Part shown: piece by piece, positions 33,879 through 45,187 of the stretch
How the letters are laid out: each line of letters opens with the position of its first letter
Position numbering within the stretch: the first letter of the stretch is position 1
Source of the DNA: Locusta migratoria
Taxonomy: Eukaryota > Arthropoda > Insecta > Orthoptera > Acrididae
NCBI GenBank assembly: GCA_026315105.1
Contig: CM048744.1
Coordinates: forward strand, 980,337,721 to 980,401,720
Reading direction: 5' to 3'
Length of the DNA stretch: 64,000 nt
The notes under the pieces: model-generated
What the model was told of the DNA's origin: nothing
Seen by the model: only the letters and a program-made list of their open reading frames with translations
The model's database searches: none
Position numbers and translations under genes: made by a program

Positions 33879-34670
33879 AGATGTAGTGGCACTGTTACGT
33901 TACACCTGTTGCTCACGTCACTGTTTCTCTCGATTGTACGGAGGTCGTGGACGTGGGACGGGCGAGTCATTAGCTCGGAGGTAAGGTAGGCATGTCAACA
34001 GGTGTGCTGTCATTGGCAGTGAACATTACATAGTGTCTCCACAGCAGTGTTCCAAGACTCGTATTTGCGCAACATCTGCATGGGCTGTATTTTTTTTTTT
34101 TTTTTTTAAACGAGCACATTATTTTGCAAATATCAATGACATGCTGCGTTACACGTGTTTTACTGCAGGACTGTGCGATGAAAGCTGTTTTCAGAATTTC
34201 AATCAAGTTTCTTTTTCTTTGGAGGCATTAGAAAAACCTCGTCCCTGCAATGGCGGCGTTTATGAAGTCCGCATGATGCGATCAGAATTATTGCTTCCCC
34301 TGTTTTTTGTTTTTTGTATTTTTATTTTTATTTGGCCGTCTGAGTGTTAACTCAATGTGGCCATCTACAACACACAGTGGAAATGTACATATATTTAAAC
34401 AAACAGAAAAAAACAGAAGTACATTTTGCCAAAATGGGAAAGTGGAAACAAACGTAAAACTGAATTACATTACAATTTAAATAATTTTGGAACATTTTCA
34501 CATATTCACAAGCAAAACCTTATATTACCAACACACTTGATGCTTATAGATTGTGTACAGTGAGCTTAATAAACTTAATTATGATTTTATACACACGAAT
34601 GTCTTTTGTAAACAAAAGAAGAAACTGAATGGGGAAGGGTATCCCATCTTCACCAATGTCTGCAGGAAGT
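33879..34670. other. spacer with poly-T tract; may include 3' UTR of the following LINE
   Basis: A 17-nt T run lies at about 34091-34107. No gene is recognised. The right part (from about 34370) may be the 3' UTR of the minus-strand LINE at 34671, but I cannot fix its end. Confidence 0.35.
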
Positions 34671-35770
34671 TCAAACGTTCTCGGTCAAATTTGGGTCACC
34701 TGAACAGGATGTGGTTGACATCAGCTTCCGTTTCACGATCACACTCACATGTCGCCCAATCTTGATGTAGATCCGATGTAGATGCTGTGGATAAGAGGCG
34801 TGATTGAAGCGAAGACGAATAATGGTAGCAATCGCGGATCGGTCCAGGTGAGTCCTCATAAACCACGGCTGCGTAGAAATCCGAGGTTGCAGCACAGCGT
34901 AAGAAGCGCCTTTTGTTTCTTGGGAAACGTTCCACATCTGTTGCCACTGTTGTTTTTGCGTATTCCTTGACCGCAGATAGTCTGTGTATGGTAGTTGTAG
35001 GTCCAAGACAGTGCCTAAGGATGCCGCTTGTTTAACCAATGCATCAACTTCCTCATTATAGCAGATACCAGCGTGAGAAGGCACCCACAGCAAATTAACT
35101 GTCCGTCCCGTATTTGTACAGCGAATATATGCCGAAACCACATCCAGAATATAGCTGTTGGTTTTTGTTCTTTTGTTCCATCTCCGGTGTTCTAGGATTT
35201 GAAGGACACTTTGAGAGTCACACACAATTAATATTTTCGGGAAGGAAATGGTAGAAACAAACCTAAGTGCTTCCAGAATTGCCACTGTCTCCGCCGTAAA
35301 TATAGAGGTATTCGTTGGCAGTTTGAAGGTTCTCCGAATCTGAGTCAGAGGGCAGAAAAAGGCACATCCAGTACACTCTTCTTGTGGAATTTTGGACCCA
35401 TCTGTATAGACACAAAGAAAATCAGGCCACTGTTTTGCAACGAGGCGACTGAATCCGTTATTGACAGTGTTACTTCCTAAGCAAGTCATATTAAAATATA
35501 AGACTGGAATCTGGCAGCCAAGTGTTCGTAGATCGTATTCAAAAGGAGGCGGATGCGGTGAACATCGCACAGAACGTATCATAGGAGACCAAGTGCTTCC
35601 CCTGTTTCGTCGATGTATATCATCCCGGTACATGTGATTCGTAGATTGCAAAAAAAAGTTAAGATTTTCGTACACGACGTCCCCGTGTATGCGTTAACTG
35701 CAATCGCTTTTTTAAATGTTTGCAGTCCCGAATTTCGTCGTATGTCTCTACTTTTTGTGCTTGGCTCAGC
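34671..35770 (-). mobile_element. I/R1-type LINE fragment with a complete RNase H domain
   Basis: The minus-strand 334-codon frame 34671-35675 holds an RNase H domain with all four expected acidic residues in order: VYTDGSKIP (Asp, about residue 91), FTAETVAILEAL (Glu, about 130), ILIVCDSQSVLQIL (Asp, about 152) and LLWVPSHAGICYNEEVDAL (Asp, about 211). In LINEs this domain removes the RNA strand after reverse transcription. The cysteine/histidine C terminus (CECDRETEADVNHILF) lies in another frame, so a frameshift occurred near 34800, and a TGA replaces the last Cys. RT is truncated away; decayed linker coding reaches about 35770. Confidence 0.8.
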
Positions 35771-35825
35771 GGTGATAACTCGAATTCTTATTACAAGGGT
35801 CGCGTGTTCGACTCCGCCCGATATT
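35761..35825 (+). repeat. tRNA-like sequence with good polymerase III boxes
   Basis: TGGCTCAGCGG fits the A-box consensus exactly, and GTGTTCGACTCC about 35 bp later is a B box with one mismatch. No cloverleaf with a plausible acceptor stem is visible, so a SINE head or tRNA pseudogene is more likely than a gene. Confidence 0.5.
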
Positions 35826-35980
35826 CCAACAACTCCAGAAGACATTCAGCAACGTATCGTGGTTGCTTGTAATTAATCTCTTCATCAGTCAACACTGGAA
35901 GCAGTAAATAATCCAAAGGATTTGAATCAGGTGACCTAGCAGGCCAAGTGATTGTTTCTGTCAACGTCACCACGTACATG
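35826..35980 (-). pseudogene. mariner-like transposase C-terminal scrap
   Basis: Minus-strand frame 35791-35979 reads TETITWPARSPDSNPLDYLL followed by DEEINYKQPRYVAECLLE. This fits the last catalytic block (WPARSPDLNPLDYFL) and the tail helix of a mariner-type transposase. Nothing else of the gene is present. Confidence 0.6.
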
Positions 35981-35984
35981 TGTT

Positions 35985-36195
35985 GTTGGGTTGGGTTGTT
36001 TGGTTGGGATAGGGGGACTAAACTACTGAGGTTATCAGTCCCCCGGTGGGGAGGGGAAGGAGTGAGGATAGGAAAGGAGGGGAGGGGAAAGGAAATGCAG
36101 TCCGAGAAGTAAAGAAGGAAGGAAGACTGCCTTAGCTCGGGGCCCCGTGCTCGCCACGCACGTACTCACCAAAGAACCGCGAGTCCCCTGGGGGT
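35985..36195 (+). repeat. GGGGACTAAAC-type retroelement end
   Basis: TTGGTTGGGATAGGGGGACT and GAGGTTATCAGTCCCCC match the terminal wording of the LINE end at 7739. A G-rich body and CGGGGCCCCGTGCTCG follow. It looks like a fragment of a repeat family sharing this end, exact class unknown. Confidence 0.45.
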
Positions 36196-36349
36196 GTGTG
36201 TTCCATTACTCAGGATACTTGCACTAAGCGCTTAAGCGCTTGGAGCGTCAATGTTGTGTAATTAATAATGTTGTGTTTCAGTGTATGGTAGACGGAGATA
36301 CATTTTGAGTAGGTCTTCAGGAGAGGAAATGAATTACCGAATAAAAAAT

Positions 36350-36531
36350 ACAGGGTGAAATTTAAAAATTCCTTCCGCTGTTCATATCTTCGTAAAACCA
36401 AAACTACAAAGAAAGCAATCATACGATCAATATTCTTCCGATGACTAAATAACGTTTGCTATATACATTTTGTAATTTGCATTTGGACAAATAGTCATTT
36501 AGGTTTGTCAAGATAAATGGTACACCCTGTA
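36350..36531. mobile_element. possible small MITE with TACAGGGTG termini
   Basis: TACAGGGTG at 36350 and its reverse complement CACCCTGTA at 36523-36531 bound 182 bp with no coding. The termini resemble mariner-group ends such as those at 6283, but the inverted repeat is only 9 bp, so this is tentative. Confidence 0.4.
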
Positions 36532-38284
36532 ACTGATACAACTGGGACTGAAGGCGATTAATCTTTTGTGGGGTTGTAAGGAAAGAAAATATTTGTTAGG
36601 GATATATTGGGTGAAAGGTGTTCATTTTATTGAAGTGTGAATGGAGGTAAAAAAAAGAAATTTTGTTTTACGTGTTATTAACTATGGTGGCTGTTGTTGT
36701 GATGTTTGAGCAACATAACAAACCTGACCTTAATTTCGTGGTTGGTTACGTTGAACTCGTGATTAATGCAAGTGGTGTAGTTAAATTTTGAGAATATTAA
36801 GCAAGACAATCAGTGTAATTAACAAATACTACGGCCGTATCTGACAAACTTTTCAAAAGATCACTCAACTTTCCTTTCCTTACAAAATCTCCTACAGAGA
36901 CTGTGCACACACCGATAGCAGAAATTAACTTACTCCGTCTGTGCAATGCGTACAACTCAATTAGTACGCTAATGGTACTGATAATTTAGAAAATTATGAA
37001 TAGTAGGATTTTTAACATCAAGTGATTGGCAAATGGGTGCAGTCCAACTACTATAGTCAGTATCTGATAAAAATTAATTCACTCAAGAAAATAGGAAATT
37101 TAAGTAAATCAGTCTTAATTGATGCTACGCATACGGCAATTGTACGAGTTTGGTTCTTTATAGGATAGATGTGACGGTGGCTATTATTGTTGAACTCACT
37201 GCAAAAAGAAATAGAAAAATAATTAATTCAACAGTCTGTTATCTTCTACCATCAATTTTAGCAAAATTGTCTCAACTGAATGATTTTTATAGTCTAACAA
37301 TTAATGAGACTCACTTGATTGTATAATTGTGTAGTAATATTATTCGTGCATTATTGAGGATTGTCAATTGGTTAATTAGCTGTTCAAATAAGATAGCAAA
37401 AGTACTGTCTAATGTTCTTGTATTTTAACCAAAACTTAAACATGCATTCACAGCAAATTACAACCAATAGCATTTAACTTATCTTATTTATCAGTCCAGC
37501 GACGTGGTACTCTGCAGTCATACAAATGGCACACAAATTCACACAGAAATCATTTTGATGGTGGCTCCTCCTTTGGCAGCTTGCTAGCAGTTCCCCGCGA
37601 TGACGCTACCGCGTTTCGGACGTCTGGGACGGTTACCGAACACGTAACGAATTTCTGCCTCAGCAGAACGAACGAATAAATGTTTCAACAAGATCAATTC
37701 TTGCTTCACTTATGTTCCCTGGTTTCACATAAACTTTCACATCGTTGCACTTGTAACAAATTATAACTTTCACTTTGTTTTAACTTTACTACTTACATTG
37801 TTTGAGCACTCCGCGGACCGCGTACGAACGCCTGATCTACGTCACGGGGCGGCAGACACTGCTGCTTGCCTGCTCTCCCACAGGCGAGCGCTGCTGTACG
37901 ATAAAAAAAGTCTCTGACCTGAGGAGCCATATCGATAACTGTTCACGGAGGAATATTTTACACTGACGAATTAAACATAACAAGTTGTCACAGTCACATA
38001 GAAAAATACAAGGTACAATAAAATAAAATAATATATACATCAACAATTACAATACAGATGATAAATAAATGACAGAAAATGTTCACAATTAAGTTACGTA
38101 CATACATTGTGCATCACGATAATTAAGTAAGTCACATAAGAAGTTAATTACTACATATTCACTATAAACAGGTTCAAACGAATAATATGTTTCAAAATGA
38201 AGCTCATTCCTCGTTATAATGTACGTCTTATTACCTTAAGGGTTACCTTAAAGGGTAAAAAGGAGAAAAATAATTTTATTGAAT
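36532..38284. other. long AT-rich stretch, nothing recognised
   Basis: There are no supported genes, SINE boxes or transposase motifs in 1.75 kb. A moderately GC-rich segment lies at 37560-37900. Confidence 0.4.
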
Positions 38285-38385
38285 GTTCAAATGTTTAAGC
38301 TCGTGGGACTGAACTGCGTCATCAGTCCATAAACTTACAAACTACTTATGAACTGACTTATACTGAAGGCAATATAAACAGCCAT

Positions 38386-39359
38386 TATAGTTTCGTGACA
38401 TTATTATTCAGGTTTAGGAGGCGATCTAAAATTGGTGATGATTCTCCTGAGAGATTTCTTTATTTGCCCAGATCGCTTATTTACATAATTGCTTTATGAC
38501 TAGTTTCAACTCATTAAAGAGCCATTTTCGAATGTGTAATATTTAAACAACAACTACAGTGACTTCCTGATATCTACAATAGATGTTATAAAAGGCAACT
38601 AAACATGCTATACACGAGTAAATTTTGTCAATGTGTGTTGACTACTGTTATAAATCTAGATTACAAATGTAAAATAACATATTTCTCATACTCATACCTT
38701 AATTGTTCAGGCATAATAAAACGTTTAAAAGATGCAACACTGTGGCATGATATAAATGGTATGCACATATTTATCCATCCAAGGTGCCTTGGTGTCACGT
38801 TCTATTCTTGCATTCAGTTCACTTCCCCACATCGCCAGGCAGCGTGTTATGCCTGCAGATGCCGGTGACAGACTAATGGCTCCAGTTGTAAACGCTTGTG
38901 TGTGACCTATCTGCCACCAGGTGCCAGTAGGATAGGGTTAAGAATCGATATGTCTAGTGCTCAATCGGATATATTTATGGTATGGTGCCTCATTTGTGTC
39001 TTCCACAGTTATAAATGAGGCACCATACCATAAATCTATATATCATGCCACAGTGTTGCATCTTTTAAACATTTTATTATGCCTGGACAATTAAGGTATG
39101 ACTACGACAAATATGTTAATTTACATTTGTAATCTAGATTTATAATAGTATTCAATTACTGTAAATTGAAAACTTTTTCTCGTGTATAGCATGTTTAGTT
39201 GCCTTTTATAACATTCATTGTAGAAATCAGGAAGTCACTGTAGTTGTTTAAATATTACATATTCGAAAATGGCTCTTTAATGAGTTGAAAGCAGTCATCA
39301 AGCAATTGTGTAAATAACCGACCTGGGGAAATAAAGGAATCTCACAGGAGAATCATCAC
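38386..39359. mobile_element. fold-back insertion with long inverted arms, PLE-like
   Basis: Two arms of over 300 bp (about 38435-38755 and 39040-39359) are inverted copies of each other at high identity; both run through AACTCATTAAAGAGCCATTT or its complement. Each arm contains a decayed hammerhead-like fold of the PLE type. The central part has a further perfect 23-bp hairpin (38973-38995 with 39013-39035). There is no ORF. Inverted double insertion of PLE ends is my preferred reading; a Foldback-type DNA transposon is the alternative. Confidence 0.75.
38495..38533 (-). ncRNA. degenerate hammerhead-like motif (left arm)
   Basis: On the minus strand stem II GGCUC with GAGUU, then GAAACUAGUC fit the hammerhead layout, but the CUGANGA box reads CGAAAAU. 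The right arm has the same motif at about 39255-39295 with GAAAG. Confidence 0.3.
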
Positions 39360-39465
39360 AAACAGCCATGCCCGAGGGAGGATTCGAATCCCCGACGGGG
39401 AATGGCTTCGCGTATCGGAGCATAGCGCCTCAATGCGTTCGGCCACTCAGACGCAGCTCATTATC

Positions 39466-39492
39466 AGTGCTAAAGCTTAAAAGCGACTTAAT

Positions 39493-39548
<56 letters not shown>

Positions 39549-40435
39549 TTGTGTGGAGAATATGCTTCATTTTTCTATTTTATGTAGCACTGACACATCA
39601 CGATTGTTTGTCACACTAATTGATGTCAGCGTGACTCTGTTGCAGAATTGAAGAGGGTATAAAAACGCCACAAACGCGCTGGAATTGTCCATCAGGCGTG
39701 TAATGACGTTCCGTTACTGGCAATACAGCGCGATGCGCGGGGCCCCTGCGGCGCCGCAGGTAGGCCGCCCGCTCGCCTCTGCTGCCGCGCCGATTGCCTA
39801 TTAGGGTGGCGGCAGATGGGATGGGATGGAGTCCCACGCTTTATTTTTGCCATTAGCTGTCGGCTGTTACTGCGGTCCCCTGTTCAGCCCGTAACGACGT
39901 TCCGGAAGTGTTGTGGGCCGCAGGCTGGTTACGTCACGTGATGGCGGCGGCGAATGTGGCATCTAGCCGGCTGTTAGCCGCTAACAAGAGGCAGCGCTGA
40001 AACGATAACGACAGCCACTTGTCCACCGCCGAAGCAGGGGAACTGCGTGTCCTGAAATCAGTGCTGGTGACTCTCTAACTCCGTCCATTGAAAAGGTGAA
40101 CGAAAATCAATGCTATAGTTGAAGCTAAAGTAAACCGAATTTATTTATTCGAAAGCAGCATACGAAGCACCCCCCTCTAGCCCCATGTGCATCTACATAC
40201 ACACTCCGGTAAAAGTGTAGTTTATGAGTCCGCGAGCTGTGGCTCTTGCGTAGACGTTGGTAACGGCGGGACGAATGACGCAGGTGAAGGCGGGCAATCA
40301 GATTCCGCGTTTCATGTGTTGTGAATTTGCCCTTTCTTCACATGGTTTTCCGTTCAGGTTTAATAATTACTTGCAGTGTAAATTCAATTGTTTCTCTGTC
40401 AAGTAATGCGACTGACACTTTTTCCAATGCATTGT
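39466..40435. other. spacer with (CA)n and GC-rich block
   Basis: A CA run lies at 39496-39537 and a GC-rich stretch at 39700-39990. The 73-codon ORF inside has no motif. No element is recognised. Confidence 0.45.
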
Positions 40436-40637
40436 TCAAAAATGTTCAAATGTTTGTACAACTTATGGGACTTAACTACGGGGTCATTACTCCCTAAGCT
40501 TACAAACTACTTATGAACTAGCTAAGACTAAAGACGGCACAAATATCCATGCCCGAGGGGGGATTCGAACCCCCGACCGTAGTGGCCGTGCTGACCGTGA
40601 CTGGAGCGCCTCAGTCACCTCGGCCACCGCGGCCGGC
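40436..40637 (-). repeat. SINE family 1 with perfect target duplication
   Basis: A complete minus-strand copy with consensus A and B boxes (TGGCCGAGGTG, GGTTCGAATCC). It is flanked by the perfect 12-bp repeat CCAATGCATTGT (40424-40435 and 40638-40649). It is one of the youngest-looking SINEs here. Confidence 0.95.
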
Positions 40638-41050
40638 CCAATGCATTGTAATACATGAGTAATGAAGTAATTAAAATTAGTGTTCACTTTCCTAAGAAAA
40701 AACCAGATGTTGGTTAATTTGGAAAAATCCGTGTATCTCGAAGTTCCGGTTCTGAACCGGAGATTCGGGCGCTACGCGCCCTCACATACTAAACCAGGCC
40801 ACGCAACAGATAACTTTTTTAAATGAAAGGATGTTTCGAACACACTTTCATCACACTATTCATAACTTCAAAACCAACAGCAGGCCAGCGCAGCCTTAAG
40901 GTTAGGTACATAGGTTACACAAGACGTTTTGTCTCGCAGTAGCGCCTAGAACCGCTCACTATAAGTAATTGCGCTCGTAAAGGCTGCGAAAGTCATGCAA
41001 TCACCACAACTAAAGTCACTGGTGAAAATAATTTTGGCTACATAGTACAG
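40638..41050. other. no recognisable feature
   Basis: Ordinary sequence between the SINE and the RTE tail. A short hairpin-like GAAGTTCCGGTTCTGAACCG occurs at 40740. Confidence 0.35.
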
Positions 41051-41068
41051 CCAGTACACTCAATATAA

Positions 41069-41115
<47 letters not shown>

Positions 41116-41786
41116 CTTCAGTCCGGAGACTGGTTTGATGCAGCTCTCCACAATACCCTATTCTGAGCAAGCCTCTTCATCTCCACATAAGAACGACAAC
41201 CTACATCTGTCTGAATCTGCTTACTGTATCCATCTCTTGGTCTTCCCCTGAGATTTTTTCCCCATACACTTCCCTCCAAAGCTAAATTCACAATTCCTTG
41301 ATGTCTAAGAATGTGTCCTACCAATCTATCCCTTCTTTTAGTCAAGGTATGCCAGAAATTCCTTTTCTCCCCAATTCTGTTCAGTACCTCATTAGTTACG
41401 CGATCCACCCACCTAATCTTCAGCATTCTTCTGTAGCACCATATTTCAAAAGCCTCAATCCTCTTCCTGTCCGCACTGTTTATCGTCCATGTCTCACTCC
41501 CATACAAGGCAACACTCCATACAATTGCCCTCAGAAAGGACTTCCTTAGGCTTAAATCAATATTCGATGTTAACAAATTTCTCTTTTTCAAGAACGCTTT
41601 TCTACCCATTGCCATTCTGCATTTTATATCCTCTGTACTGCGACCATCATTTGTTATTTTACTGCCCAAGTAACAAAACTCATCTACCTCCTTTATTGCT
41701 TCGTTTCCCAATCTAATTCCTTGAGCATCACCTGATTTTCTTACACTGCACTCCATTACCCTAGTTTTGCTCTTGTTAATGTCAAT
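41051..41786 (-). mobile_element. RTE-type LINE, 5'-truncated, with long (AAC)n tail
   Basis: The minus-strand frame 41118-41756 encodes the RTE C-terminal region from MECSVRKSGDAQG to RAASNQSPD. There is one single-codon deletion (TNEVLNRIG for TNEEVLNRIG). The element ends in about 15 AAC units (GTT on the plus strand, 41069-41116). It is very close to the 31-kb copy, so both represent one recently active subfamily. RT catalytic motifs are truncated away. Confidence 0.9.
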
Positions 41787-41984
41787 CTACAATCTCCATT
41801 ACAGAACGTAAATATAAATCCCACATTTATCGCAATGCAATATGTTGATCTAAACATTTGTTTACAAACCATAAAGAGAAAACTATTTGTTATTGGCCGC
41901 GCGCGCACGCGACTGCTGATTGGCTGCGGCGCCGTTGCCAACGTCCAAACGTGAAGCGCCACAAACTGCACTTCAGCCCACACT

Positions 41985-42690
41985 CCGCAGCCGACCAAAA
42001 GCAGCGTGGCGGATGGTACTCACTACAGCTACCTGCTTTCCTGTTCCAATCACATATAGAACGAGGGAAAAACGTATACATCAATTCATCCGTGCGACCT
42101 CTAATCTCTCCGATCTTATCCTTGTGGTCTTCACGCGAAAAGTAGGTCGGCTGCAGTAGAATGGTTCTGCAGACCGCCTCAAATTCCGGCCCTCTAAATG
42201 TCTTCAACAGTGCTGGTCGAAAAGAACGTCGCCTATCGTTCCGTGACCCCCATCTGAGTTCCCGAACATTTCCGTGACACTCGCGCATACATCGAATCTA
42301 CCAGCTACAAACCTCCCCGCCCGCGTTTATGTCGCCCTCTAAACCGATCTGTTGGATGTCCGAAACACTTGAGCAATACTCTAGACGAGGTCGCGTTTTA
42401 TACGCGGTCTCCTTCAGAGGAATCACACCTTCCCAAAATTCTCGCAATAAACCGAAGTCGACCATCCGCCTTCCCCACAACAGTTCTTATACGCTCGTTC
42501 CATTTCATATCGCTGCGCAGCGCTACGCCTAGGTATATAATTGACGCGACTTTGTCAAGCAGCACATTACTAATGCTGTATTTTAATATTACGGGATTGT
42601 CTCTCCTACTCGTCTGCATCACCTTACATTTTTCTACATTTAGCGCTAGTCGTCATTCCTCACACCACCTAGAAATCACTACTCTCCACC
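41985..42690 (-). mobile_element. LINE family B, diverged copy
   Basis: Minus-strand coding in several frames reads NPVILKYSISNVLLDKVASI, YLGVALRSDMKWNERIRTVV and KADGRLRFIARILGRC, then a decayed EYCSSVSDIQQIGLEGDI and FRGPEFEAVCRTILLQPTYF. It is clearly more diverged than copies at 32 and 48 kb and has several indels. 5' and 3' ends are both degraded. Confidence 0.82.
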
Positions 42691-42770
42691 GATCAATAAT
42701 AGCCGTGCAGTTAGCGGCATCGTGAGGCGCCATCGAAGGTCGTGGCTTCGAGACGATCTGTAATCAATTC

Positions 42771-42935
42771 GCCGTGGCGGAGTGGCCAAGCACATTGAGG
42801 CGCCATGCTACGATCCCGTTGGGGATTTCAATCCTCCCTCGGGCATGGATGTTTGTGCCGTCTTTAGTATTAGCTAGTTCATAAGTAGTTTGTAAGTTCA
42901 GGGACTGATGACCCCGTAGTTAAGTCCCATAAGCT
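42771..42935 (+). repeat. SINE family 1
   Basis: The A box GGCGGAGTGGCCAAGCACAT, a damaged B box (ATTTCAATCCTCC), CTCGGGCATGGATG and GACTGATGACCCCGTAGTTA are present. The 3' tail is short. Confidence 0.85.
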
Positions 42936-43245
42936 CCACTCTTTGTAAAGATATTTTTTCCCAATCTTCTTTTTAACAGATAGGGGAATAACAATGACTT
43001 TTGTATTGTTACTTGCGATATACACTTTAAATGTTTTGTCAAATGTGCCGCGATTGCGAGAATAAATGTCATTTATACTCCCAGGAATTTATGAATAATT
43101 AACCAGATAACTCAATAAAATTTAATAGGTTTAAGGCAGTAATTACGTAGTTAAATCAAACACAAAAAGTGAAATATAATTTAATTAAATAAATTTCTTG
43201 GGAATTTATAATTTTAAAACCGAAATCACTCAAATTAATAGGTGT
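42936..43245. other. no recognisable feature
   Basis: AT-rich sequence leading into the minisatellite. Confidence 0.4.
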
Positions 43246-43575
43246 CTTGTTTCTTTCTGCCTTGTTTCTTTCTGCCTTGTTTCTTTCTGCCTTGTTTCTT
43301 TCTGCCTTGTTTCTTTCTGCCTTGTTTCTTTCTGCCTCGTTTCTTTCTGCCTCGTTTCTTTCTGCCTCGTTTCTTTCTGCCTCGTTTCTTTCTGCCTCGT
43401 TTCTTTCTGCCTCGTTTCTTTCTGCCTCGTTTCTTTCTGCCTCGTTTCTTTCTGCCTCGTTTCTTTCTGCCTCGTTTCTTTCTGCCTCGTTTCTTTCTGC
43501 CTCGTTTCTTTCTGCCTCGTTTCTTTCTGCCTCGTTTCTTTCTCTTTCTGCCTTGTTTCTTTCTGCCTTGTTTCT
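43246..43575. repeat. 15-bp minisatellite, about 22 units
   Basis: Unit CTTGTTTCTTTCTGC or CTCGTTTCTTTCTGC. Six CTTG units come first, then fourteen CTCG units, then two CTTG units (the last partial). The fourteenth CTCG unit carries a 6-bp TTTCTC-type expansion. Because 15 is a multiple of 3, all six frames stay open and yield long pseudo-proteins with 5-residue repeats. These are not genes. Confidence 0.97.
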
Positions 43576-44989
43576 CATAGAGTATTCATATGTTTTCAGT
43601 TGTATGAAAGAAATATCAGTTTTGCTACTCGCTCAGAAGAAAGACGGTTTCATTTCTTGGAGTGCAACCAAGTGAAAATGTAGTAAATGTACACCTCCAG
43701 AGAAATATTTGTAATTTTAACTTTCATTCAGAGAAATGTGGGGTTTCAACTTGCCGGAAAAATTCTAGCCCTAGCTAATGTTTTAAAGTATTTTTTTTCC
43801 ATCAGACTTAAAAGTAAATGATGTTCTGCATGGAATTAGCAAGGAAATTAATACAGAGAATGATAAATCTGTGATTAAAATGTACGAATTTACTTGGTTA
43901 ACCTAGTTATACGGTTCTTTTAGTGTTAATAACTGTCAAAACTATCAAAATCTAAAAATTTTCATAACTTCCCAATTTTTTGCAATCTTCCCGGGGCAAA
44001 GAAATATTCCCGGCAATATTCCCATTTTATAAGTTCCTTCCCACTGGGAATATTCCAGGCCCTCATCACTACTCATGCGTAAGGTTAGGACGGGGTACTG
44101 CTAAAAGTCACTTGACCCCAAGGCAGGTTGTCTCTTCATCGTAACGGATTCATTTTGTTACAGTCACTTCACAGTATAATCAGTGACTTACGTGTTTTAG
44201 TGTTCATGCGCTATTTATATAATCTTGGTGTTTATTATCAAAGAAATATGAACGTTCAGTATCTGTTAGAAAGTAATTAATGGGCTTAAGCTGGGAAGAG
44301 AAATCTAATATATAAAGCAGAGTGTCCGTATGTTTGTACGTGTTGCATACAAATCTACAGTTCCAATCCAATCAAATTCTGTTCGCGTAAGCTTCAATCC
44401 ATGAGGACGGTCGCCGTAAGTGTAAGAATCACATACGATATATAGTTCACGAGAAATGACGTCATAAACAATGAGATGCGCGAAAAACTTCTGCATTTTG
44501 CGACAATGCTGCTCATTTTCTACTAATCCATTGCACCGATTTCAACCAAATTGGGTACACACATTCCTTACCGTGAGGTAACAATTGCTGCATGCTTAAG
44601 AATCACATACGGCGCATGGTTCAAAAGATATTACGTCATAACCAATAGAAATCGCAAAAAAATGCCATATAATGCGGCGAGACTATCGAAATACACTGTA
44701 TGAGAATGACAGTATTTAGCGACTTGCAACCAAACTTTAAACATAATTTACAACCTTTATTAAACTTTTTCTCGCTGGAAACCATAGAAAAATGATGAAA
44801 GGAAAAAAGTTTCTCGCTTACTACTTTTCCGCTGTTTATGGAGTAAAACTACGGCTCTCGGTATGACGTTTCAATTTATAATTTGAACACTACAAATTGT
44901 AGCGACAGGAAATATTACAGATACTACATAGACAAATAGATGAATGTACATTCTAAATTGTATCACAGTACGAAACGTAGTTCATGAGC
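43576..44989. other. noncoding; contains a possible non-autonomous element at 44.3-44.7 kb
   Basis: No gene is seen. At 44306-44680 a segment starting TCTAATATATAAAGCAGAGT has two internal imperfect repeats built on AAGAATCACATACG followed by GTTCA and GACGTCATAA or TACGTCATAA (about 44427 and 44600). It could be a Helitron-like or other non-autonomous element; neither end is defined. Confidence 0.35.
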
Positions 44990-45187
44990 CGGCAGCGGTG
45001 GCCGACGGGACTGAGGCGCTCCAGTCACGGTCTGCACGGCCACTACGGTCAGCGGTTCGAATCCCCCCTCGGGCATGGATATTTGTGCCGGCCTCATTTG
45101 TAAGTAGTTCATAAGTAGTTTGTAAGTTAGGGACTGATGACCCCGTAGTTAAGTCCCATAGACTCTAGAAACATTTGAACATTTTTT
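44990..45187 (+). repeat. SINE family 1 with target duplication
   Basis: A complete copy with A box GGTGGCCGACGGGACTGAGG, B box GGTTCGAATCC and full body and tail. It is flanked by GTAGTTCATGAG (44978-44989) and GTAGCTCATGAG (45188-45199), 11 of 12 matching. Confidence 0.93.

Larger units (their letters stand above)
38285..39465 (-). repeat. SINE family 1, split by a 974-bp insertion
   Basis: The 3' half (38285-38385) and the 5' half (39360-39465, with B box GGATTCGAATCC and an A-box region ending CTGAGTGGCCGAACGCATTG on the minus strand) form one SINE when the insertion is removed. The perfect 10-bp repeat AAACAGCCAT (38376-38385 and 39360-39369) is the insertion's target duplication. Confidence 0.9.

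Noticed and set aside
43246..43575. CRISPR-like regular repeat
   Set aside because: Units are contiguous with no unique spacers, and the DNA is eukaryotic.
43156..43683. Long ORFs on both strands with 5-residue repeats
   Set aside because: They come from a 15-bp tandem repeat that keeps every frame open; there is no other support for coding.
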